Assembly: GCA_003499925.1 (NCBI GenBank)
Contig: DNRQ01000007.1
Coordinates: 7,281 to 71,280 of the forward strand
DNA from: Geobacter sp.
Lineage (GTDB): Bacteria; Desulfobacterota; Desulfuromonadia; Geobacterales; Geobacteraceae
DNA: 64,000 nt
Direction of reading: 5' to 3'
Shown: one piece after another, positions 58,697-64,000 of the stretch
Position numbering within the stretch: position 1 is the first letter of the stretch
How the letters are laid out: every line of letters begins with the position of its first letter
Notes under the pieces: model-generated
The model's database searches: none
What the model saw: only the letters and a program-made list of their open reading frames with translations
What the model was told of the DNA's origin: nothing
Program-made: the position numbers and the translations under genes

Positions 58697-59292
58697 CCGC
58701 CCGGCACTTCGCCCTCGCCATCACCGGCGCCTCCGGTTCCATTTACGGCCTGCGGGTCGCAGGGGAGCTGTTGCGCGCCGGAGAGAGGGTCAGCATGCTG
58801 ATCACCGGGGCCGGTTTCGCGGTGCTGAAGGAGGAGTGCGGCCTCGACTGGGCCGGAGCCGGAGTCGTTGACGAGCTGCGAGCCTACTTCCAGTACCAGG
58901 GAGAGCGGCTCAGCTTCCATGCCGAAGATGACCTGCTCTCCCCCATAGCCAGCGGCTCGTCGGCCCCGGACGCCATGATCGTCGTCCCGTGTTCCATGGG
59001 GACCTTGTCCAGGATAAGCTGCGGCAACTCCGGAAACCTGTTGGAGCGGGCGGCGGACGTCATGCTGAAGGAGGGGCGTCCCCTGGTGCTGGTGCCGCGG
59101 GAAACCCCGTTCAATGCGATCCACCTGGAGCATATGCTCAAGCTGGCGCGTCTGGGAGTGCGGATCGTTCCCGCCATGCCCGCCTTTTACCAGCATCCCG
59201 AGACCCTGGACGACCTGGTCGATTTCGTAGCCGGCAAGGTGCTGGACAGCGTAGGCGTCGAGCACACCCTGTTCAGGCGCTGGGGAAGCTAA
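58693..59292 (+). CDS. ubiX: UbiX-family flavin prenyltransferase (MqnM)
   Basis: Makes the prenylated FMN cofactor that UbiD-type decarboxylases need. The 199 residues match the family: ITGASGSIYGLRVAGELL for FMN binding, PCSMGTLSRISCGNSGNLLE, LVLVPRETPFNAIHLEHML and PAMPAFYQHPETLDDLVDFV. It starts with GTG, whose last bases overlap the mqnP stop (GTGA), so the two are translationally coupled. In this cluster it pairs with the UbiD-like MqnL; the name mqnM is also used. Confidence 0.93.
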   Translation: MTARHFALAITGASGSIYGLRVAGELLRAGERVSMLITGAGFAVLKEECGLDWAGAGVVDELRAYFQYQGERLSFHAEDDLLSPIASGSSAPDAMIVVPCSMGTLSRISCGNSGNLLERAADVMLKEGRPLVLVPRETPFNAIHLEHMLKLARLGVRIVPAMPAFYQHPETLDDLVDFVAGKVLDSVGVEHTLFRRWGS

Positions 59293-59312
59293 GCACCAAC
59301 CTTAAACCCGGG

Positions 59313-59411
59313 CACGGATCGGGCGGATTTGACGGATGAAATCAGGTTACGCAGTGATTTTCCCGGTATTTAGTCTGACCTGTCTTTATCCGTATCATCC
59401 GTCCAATCCGT
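59313..59411. repeat. Imperfect palindrome of ATCCGT-type repeats
   Basis: CACGGATCGGGCGGATTTGA near 59313 is complementary, with a few mismatches, to ATCATCCGTCCAATCCGTG ending at 59411. It fills most of the gap between ubiX and mqnE and may form a hairpin between cistrons. Confidence 0.6.
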
Positions 59412-59448
59412 GTGCGGATTTTGACTTTTTACCACAGGACCAATCTTT

Positions 59449-60525
59449 ATGACATTTGCAGCCATAGCGGAGAAGGTCCGTGCCGGTGCCAGGATCGACG
59501 AAGCCGAAGCCCTTTTCCTTTTCCGGCACGACGACCTTTTGGCGCTCGGCGAGCTCGCCCAGTCGGTGAACGAGAAGCGCAACGGCCGCAGGGTCTTCTT
59601 CAACGTCAACCGCCATATCAACCACACCAACATCTGCGTAAACCGCTGCCGCTTCTGCGCCTTCTACAGGTCCGCCGACCAGCCCGGCGCCTACCTGATG
59701 ACCCTGGACCAGATCCGGGCTCGCGCCGAAGAGGCGCTCCAGCAGGGTGCTACCGAGATACACGTGGTGGGCGGGCTCCATCCCGATCTCCCTTTCGAGT
59801 TCTACCTGGAGATGCTCGGCACCGTCAGGGAGGTCTCTGCGGCCCTGCACATCAAGGCGTTTACCGCCGTCGAGATCTCCTACCTCTCGGAGCTCGCGGC
59901 GCTCTCGATACCTGAGACCCTGGAGCGGCTGAAGCAGGCGGGGCTCGGTTCGCTCCCGGGCGGCGGGGCCGAGATCTTCGCGCCGGCTGTGCGGGATCAG
60001 CTCTGCCCGGAGAAGATCAGCGGAGCCTCCTGGCTTTCCATCATGGAGCAGGTGCATGGTGCGGGGCTCAAGTCGAACGCGACCATGCTCTACGGGCATC
60101 TGGAGAGTATTGCCGACCGGGTGGACCACATGCGGCAGCTTCGGGAGTTGCAGGACAGGACCGGCGGCTTCCAGGTCTTCATCCCGCTCGCCTTCCAGCC
60201 CGAGCATTCGGAGCTGAAGATCGCCGGCGCCGGGACCACCGGAGTCGACGACCTGCGGACGCTCGCCGTATCCCGCATCTATCTGGACAACTTTGCCAAC
60301 ATAAAGGCCTACTGGGTCATGCTCGGGGAGAAGATCGCGCAGGTTTCCTTGGCCTTCGGGGTGAACGATCTGGACGGCACCGTAGTCGAGGAGCGTATCG
60401 GCCATGAGGCAGGGGCCGACACCCCGCAGGCCATGAGCCGCGATGCCATAGTCTCCATGATCAGAAAGGCCGGCCGCATCCCCGTCGAGCGCGACACCCT
60501 GTACCGGGAGCTGCGGGTTTATTAG
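59449..60525 (+). CDS. mqnE: MqnE, aminofutalosine synthase
   Basis: Radical SAM enzyme that joins the enolpyruvyl-benzoate intermediate to the adenosyl group to give aminofutalosine. The 358 residues carry the cluster motif CVNRCRFC within VNRHINHTNICVNRCRFCAF, then VGGLHPDLPFEFY, and the MqnE-type C-terminal block KAYWVMLGEKIAQVSLAFGV followed by VEERIGHEAGA. The last features separate it from MqnC. The ribosome binding site (CAGGA) is modest. It is about 160 bases after ubiX, with a palindromic repeat between. Confidence 0.92.
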   Translation: MTFAAIAEKVRAGARIDEAEALFLFRHDDLLALGELAQSVNEKRNGRRVFFNVNRHINHTNICVNRCRFCAFYRSADQPGAYLMTLDQIRARAEEALQQGATEIHVVGGLHPDLPFEFYLEMLGTVREVSAALHIKAFTAVEISYLSELAALSIPETLERLKQAGLGSLPGGGAEIFAPAVRDQLCPEKISGASWLSIMEQVHGAGLKSNATMLYGHLESIADRVDHMRQLRELQDRTGGFQVFIPLAFQPEHSELKIAGAGTTGVDDLRTLAVSRIYLDNFANIKAYWVMLGEKIAQVSLAFGVNDLDGTVVEERIGHEAGADTPQAMSRDAIVSMIRKAGRIPVERDTLYRELRVY

Positions 60526-60614
60526 CAGGCGGCCAGGGGGGGTTTCGCAGCTGGCGGCATCGCCAAATCCCCCCCGCCCCCCCTTTTACAAAGGGGGGAG
60601 AGTTAAGTGAGTTC

Positions 60615-60650
60615 CATGAAGTCCATGAAGTCCATGAAGTCCATGAAGTC
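60615..60650 (+). repeat. Four tandem CATGAAGTC units before mqnC
   Basis: Perfect 9-bp units at 60615, 60624, 60633 and 60642, ending 15 bases before the mqnC start. Just upstream (about 60565-60598) is a CCCCCCTTT/AAAGGGGGG palindrome. Copy-number change here would move the spacing of anything upstream but not the ribosome binding site. Confidence 0.9.
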
Positions 60651-60665
60651 TGAGGTTGCCGATAG

Positions 60666-61730
60666 ATGCTGAATAACATCACCAAAAAGCTCGCTGCCGG
60701 CGCAGCGATCACCCCGGCTGAGGCGCTCTGGTGCCTGACCGAGGGGGAGCTGCTGGCAGTCGGCAGGCTGGCCGACTCCATCAGGCGCCGCATGCATCCG
60801 GATCGCTGCGTGAGCTTCGTGGTGGACCGAAACGTCAACTACACGAACGTCTGCGAGTCGAAGTGCAAGTTCTGCGCGTTCTACCGCGACCTCGGCGCCG
60901 CCGACGCCTACCTTCTGGACACCTCGGAGATCCTGGCGAAGATCGAGGAACTGGCGGCCCAGGGCGGGACGCAGCTCCTGATGCAGGGCGGCCTGCATCC
61001 CGGACTGAAAATCGAATACTTCGAGGAACTCTTCAGGCAGATCAAGAGCCGCTTTCCCGGGCTCCAGAACCATTCCCTCTCGCCTGCCGAAGTGACGCAC
61101 ATCGCCGAGGTTTCCGGGCTCTCGCTGCAGGAGACGCTCGCCCGGCTCAAGGGGGCCGGGCTCGATTCCATCCCCGGTGGCGGAGCCGAGATACTGGTGG
61201 ACAGCGTCAGGGCCGAGATCTCGCCCAAAAAGATCGGCTGGCAGGGGTGGGCGGATGTCATGCGTGAGGCGGCGCGCCTCGGCATGCCCACCACCGCGAC
61301 CATGATGTTCGGAAGCAGGGAGCGCCCGGAAGACGTGGTAGAGCATCTCATGAGGGTCCGCGCGCTGCAGGAGGAGGGAGGGAGTTTCACCGCCTTCATC
61401 CCCTGGACCTACCAGCCGGGCAACACGGAGCTTGGCGGCGGCAGCGCGACGGGGGTCGAATACCTGAAGGTGCTTGCCCTTTCCAGGATCGTCCTGAGCA
61501 ATATCGGGAACATCCAGGCGAGCTGGGTGACCCAGGGGGCGAAGATGGCGCAGGTGGCGCTCTCTTTCGGCGCCAACGATCTGGGCGGCACCATGCTGGA
61601 AGAAAATGTGGTCGCCGCTGCGGGATGCAGGTTCCGCATGTCGCGCGAGGAGATGATAGAGCTCATCAAGGGCGCCGGATTCACCCCGGTGCGGCGCACC
61701 ACCCTGTACCGGGAGCTGGAGCGCTACTGA
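60666..61730 (+). CDS. mqnC: MqnC, cyclic dehypoxanthinyl futalosine synthase
   Basis: Radical SAM enzyme that cyclises dehypoxanthinyl futalosine. The 354 residues have the cluster motif CESKCKFC within NYTNVCESKCKFCAFYRD, LMQGGLHPGLKIEYFEELF, SIPGGGAEIL, TAFIPWTYQPGNTELGG and QASWVTQGAKMAQVALSFGA, all MqnC-type. It shares the fold with MqnE next door, an ancient duplication found across the pathway. The genes for MqnA, MqnB and MqnD are not in the window. Confidence 0.92.
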   Translation: MLNNITKKLAAGAAITPAEALWCLTEGELLAVGRLADSIRRRMHPDRCVSFVVDRNVNYTNVCESKCKFCAFYRDLGAADAYLLDTSEILAKIEELAAQGGTQLLMQGGLHPGLKIEYFEELFRQIKSRFPGLQNHSLSPAEVTHIAEVSGLSLQETLARLKGAGLDSIPGGGAEILVDSVRAEISPKKIGWQGWADVMREAARLGMPTTATMMFGSRERPEDVVEHLMRVRALQEEGGSFTAFIPWTYQPGNTELGGGSATGVEYLKVLALSRIVLSNIGNIQASWVTQGAKMAQVALSFGANDLGGTMLEENVVAAAGCRFRMSREEMIELIKGAGFTPVRRTTLYRELERY

Positions 61731-61843
61731 CCACCGACCTCAGCCGTGGCCCCGGAAACGGTGCGCGGAACCGTCCTCTGAGCACGACACCGGCCGTTCA
61801 CTGTCAATTGTCAATCGTCCATTGTCAGTTGCCTTCCCGTTTA

Positions 61844-61992
61844 GCAATGATCTTCCGCTGTACGTCCCTCCCCCTTCAAGGGGGAGGACAGGTGGGGGAT
61901 GGGGGTGTGCTCTGGCGCAGACTCTACCCCATCCCCACCCCGACCCTCCCCTTGAAGGGGAGGGAGAGTTGTCGGTAGCGGAAGATCGTTGC
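61844..61992. mobile_element. MITE-like palindromic element (copy B)
   Basis: Inverted repeats of 16 bp with one mismatch at 61844-61859 (GCAATGATCTTCCGCT) and 61977-61992. The GATCTTCCGCT core and the internal CCTCCCCCTTCAAGGGGGAGG and CCTCCCCTTGAAGGGGAGG stems are those of copy A. The imperfect ends may extend to about 61836-62000, giving 165 bp. Flanking bases share TTGCC in the same register, a possible worn target duplication. Upstream, at 61797-61830, is a short ATTGTCAATTG-type repeat. Confidence 0.6.
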
Positions 61993-62032
61993 CGATCAGG
62001 ATTGCCACTGGTGTAAATTGCCTTTGGATGCT

Positions 62033-62062
62033 TTGACTTTCCCACCCGTTTTTGGTTATAGT
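62033..62062 (+). promoter_or_regulatory. Candidate promoter of hisC
   Basis: TTGACT at 62033-62038, an 18-base spacer and TATAGT at 62057-62062, about 32 bases before the hisC ATG. Each box is one mismatch from the sigma-70 consensus. Confidence 0.55.
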
Positions 62063-62094
62063 CTCAGTTGTTAAAATGACACGAAGGAGTTGCC

Positions 62095-63141
62095 ATGATC
62101 CAGCTGCGGAAAAACATCGCAGAGATGGCCGGATATGTCCCCGGTTTCCAGCCCGAAGACGCTGCCTCCTACATCAAGCTCAATACCAATGAGAACCCTT
62201 ATCCCCCTTCGCCGCAGGTGATCGACGCCATAGCGAAGGAGGCGGGCGAGGGGCTGCGCCGTTATCCGGACGCGGCGAGCCGGCTCGCGCGCGAGGAGGC
62301 GGGGAGGCTGTACGGCTTCGATCCCTCCTGGATCATCATGGCCAACGGCTCCGACGAGGTGCTGAACAACCTGATCCGGGCCTTTGCCGGCGAGGGGGAA
62401 GAGATTGCCTACGTGCATCCCTCCTACTCCTATTACGGCACGCTGGCTGAGATCCAGGGCGCGCGGGTGCGGACCTTCGGGTTGACGGAACAGTTAGAAC
62501 CGGCAGGGATTCCGGATGCTTATGCCTGCCGGCTCTTCTTCCTGACCAACCCGAACGCGCCGCTTGGCTTCACCTATACCCAGCGCTACATCGCCGAGCT
62601 GGCCGGGCGGCTCTCGGGCGTGCTCGTGGTCGACGAGGCGTACGCGGATTTCGCGGATGAGAACTCCCTCGACCTGGTGCGCTCCCTCGACAACGTCGTG
62701 GTCACCCGCACCTTCTCCAAGAGCTACTCGCTTGCGGGAATGCGGCTCGGCATGGCGATCGCCAGGCCCGAGGTGATCGCGGCACTGAACAAGATACGCG
62801 ACCACTACAATCTGGACCGGCTGGCGCAGGCCGCGGCGGCCGCGGCCCTGAGCGACCAGGAGTACTTCCTGCACTGCGTGACCCGCATCAAGGAGACCCG
62901 CGGCTGGTTCAGCGCAGCTCTGGAAAAAATCGGCTACCAGGTGATCCCCTCCAGCGGCAACTACGTGTTCGCCACCCCGCCGGACCGCAACGGGACCCGG
63001 GTATACCAGGGGCTGTACGACCGCAAGATACTGGTGCGCCACTTCACCGACCCGAAGCTTGCCCACGGCGTCAGGATTTCCATAGGCACCCGTGAAGAAA
63101 TGGAGCGGACCGTCCAGGCGCTGCGCGAACTCGAGGCTTGA
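62095..63141 (+). CDS. hisC: HisC, histidinol-phosphate aminotransferase
   Basis: PLP enzyme of histidine synthesis that converts imidazole-acetol phosphate to histidinol phosphate. The 348 residues show [16 protein letters not shown], the substrate motif [38 protein letters not shown] and the PLP lysine in [17 protein letters not shown]. The C-terminus [18 protein letters not shown] is typical. AAGGAG precedes the ATG. It is not near other his genes here, and the promoter at 62033 suggests separate expression. Relatives may also use aromatic amino acids. Confidence 0.93.
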   Translation: MIQLRKNIAEMAGYVPGFQPEDAASYIKLNTNENPYPPSPQVIDAIAKEAGEGLRRYPDAASRLAREEAGRLYGFDPSWIIMANGSDEVLNNLIRAFAGEGEEIAYVHPSYSYYGTLAEIQGARVRTFGLTEQLEPAGIPDAYACRLFFLTNPNAPLGFTYTQRYIAELAGRLSGVLVVDEAYADFADENSLDLVRSLDNVVVTRTFSKSYSLAGMRLGMAIARPEVIAALNKIRDHYNLDRLAQAAAAAALSDQEYFLHCVTRIKETRGWFSAALEKIGYQVIPSSGNYVFATPPDRNGTRVYQGLYDRKILVRHFTDPKLAHGVRISIGTREEMERTVQALRELEA

Positions 63142-63210
63142 TATTTTTTCCAGAAATCGATTCTTCCCTTGAACTAAAGGTGAAGAGGTTGTAATCTTTC
63201 CCGCTGGGCA

Positions 63211-63225
63211 CTGTCATAGTGACAG
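63211..63225. promoter_or_regulatory. CTGTCA-TAG-TGACAG inverted repeat
   Basis: A perfect 6-bp inverted repeat with a 3-base centre, 67 bases before the ribonuclease D start, with a TTGACA at 63255-63260 downstream. The size and symmetry fit an operator for a dimeric regulator. No second copy was noticed in the window. Confidence 0.3.
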
Positions 63226-63291
63226 AGAGCCTTGGCATGACATATTCGAAGACTTTGACAGCATGTAAGATGCGGAAACGGATGGGAACTT

Positions 63292-64000
63292 TTGCAGATC
63301 AAACTTAACGGTGTAAATCCCGCTTCGGCACATCTGGTCACCAACCAGGAGACCTTAGACAAACTCGTGGAGCGGCTCTCTCAGGAGTCCGTTCTCGCCT
63401 TCGACCTGGAGGCGGATTCACTGCATCACTATACGGAGAAGGTCTGCCTGATACAGGTGTCTTCCGAGTCTGAGACTCGCCTGGTAGATCCCCTGGCGCC
63501 TCTCGATGTGAAAACGCTCGCGCCCATCTTCGCCAATCCAGCCATCAAGAAGATCTTTCACGGTGCAGACTACGACATGCGCTCGCTCTACCGCGACTTC
63601 GGCATCGAGGTGGTTAACCTCTTCGATACTATGATCGCTAGCCAGTTCCTGGGGGAGAGCGAGTTCGGCCTGGCCGCCCTCCTGAAGAAAAGGTTCGGGG
63701 TCGAACTGGACAAGCGCTACCAGAAGGCGGACTGGAGCAAGCGTCCCCTGTCGCAGGAAATGATGGAGTACGCCATGAAGGACACCTCCCTCTTGATCGA
63801 GTTGTACCGCCAGCTCGAGGCGGAGCTTAAGGTCAAGGGGAGATTGAGCTGGGTCGAGGAGGAGTCCGAACTGGTGGCGGGCGTGCGCTCCGCCTCCCGC
63901 GAGGGTGAGCTCATGTGCCTGCGCTTCAAGGGGGCCAACAAGATGAAGCCCAGGGAACTGGCGGTCCTTGAGGAGCTGCTGCGCTTCAGGGACGAGAAGG
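63292..64000 (+). CDS. rnd: Ribonuclease D (5' part; runs off the window)
   Basis: 3'-5' exoribonuclease acting on tRNA 3' ends. The DEDDy exonuclease motifs are visible in the first 180 residues: FDLEADSLHHY (Exo I), FHGADYDMRSLYRDFG (Exo II) and YAMKDTSLLIELY (Exo III with the Tyr). An HRDC-type helical region begins after VRSASREGEL, before the window ends. The best start is TTG at 63292; upstream ATG codons are in other frames. The rest of the gene lies outside. Confidence 0.85.
   Translation, partial: MQIKLNGVNPASAHLVTNQETLDKLVERLSQESVLAFDLEADSLHHYTEKVCLIQVSSESETRLVDPLAPLDVKTLAPIFANPAIKKIFHGADYDMRSLYRDFGIEVVNLFDTMIASQFLGESEFGLAALLKKRFGVELDKRYQKADWSKRPLSQEMMEYAMKDTSLLIELYRQLEAELKVKGRLSWVEEESELVAGVRSASREGELMCLRFKGANKMKPRELAVLEELLRFRDEK

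Overview
The window looks like chromosome of a Geobacteraceae-type deltaproteobacterium (Geobacter, Geomonas or Citrifermentans relative). The evidence is high GC, a nine-heme inner-membrane cytochrome of the CbcL type, a futalosine-route menaquinone cluster, many c-di-GMP and two-component proteins, and large DUF11, NHL and RCC1 exported proteins. The species cannot be named from the sequence alone.

Layout, left half. 46-4835 (minus): a CbcL-like cytochrome, then a B12-dependent radical SAM protein preceded by a small MXAN_5187-type protein. 4998-8270 (plus): glmU and glmS, which make UDP-GlcNAc. 8416-9736: three small or uncharacterised genes. 10034-15218 (plus): UvrD/PcrA helicase, a glycine-zipper lipoprotein, pdxA and mtgA. 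15691-19233: an HD-GYP response regulator followed by a diguanylate cyclase, which are opposing c-di-GMP enzymes. 19527-23607: a PP-loop ATPase, a degenerate GspE/PilB-like protein and PilT. 23846-26472: an alpha/beta hydrolase, an aminotransferase carrying an in-frame 30-bp repeat array, and a 46-residue membrane peptide.

The most unusual part is 26.5-39.0 kb. An intact tRNA-Pro(CGG) on the minus strand at 38875-38951 is followed by six further copies of its 3' part, each with its own rho-independent terminator (near 37.8, 36.8, 35.5, 34.4, 30.5 and 26.5 kb). The four nearest copies are almost perfect and the two farthest are decayed. The copies delimit six cassettes. The four nearest the tRNA each carry one toxin-antitoxin module of a different make-up; the two oldest each carry one giant secreted repeat protein (NHL, RCC1). 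Several cassettes also share related, foldable noncoding sequence next to the terminator. One holds a tyrosine-recombinase remnant joined to an exact 81-bp inverted copy of part of the mqnP gene 23 kb away. This looks like serial integration into one tRNA gene by very small elements without their own integrase.

Right half. 39825-42434: a hybrid histidine kinase. 42441-53794 (minus): a five-gene set of DUF11-rich exported proteins ending in a 2,121-residue protein that joins DUF11 stalk domains, an OmpA-like peptidoglycan anchor and a predicted outer-membrane barrel; its leader contains a nested three-helix hairpin. 54774-55619: a monoheme lipoprotein cytochrome. 56243-61730 (plus): a menaquinone cluster (UbiD-, UbiA- and UbiX-like proteins, MqnE, MqnC) with a different repeat in most intergenic gaps. 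62095 to the end: hisC and the start of ribonuclease D.

Intergenic DNA is rich in palindromic elements. Two of them (15280-15441 and 39515-39675) are 162 and 161 bp long, have terminal inverted repeats and are flanked by 8-9 bp direct repeats, so they behave like MITEs. Related copies lie at 19.3, 55.9 and 61.8 kb. All functional assignments come from reading motifs; no database search was possible.
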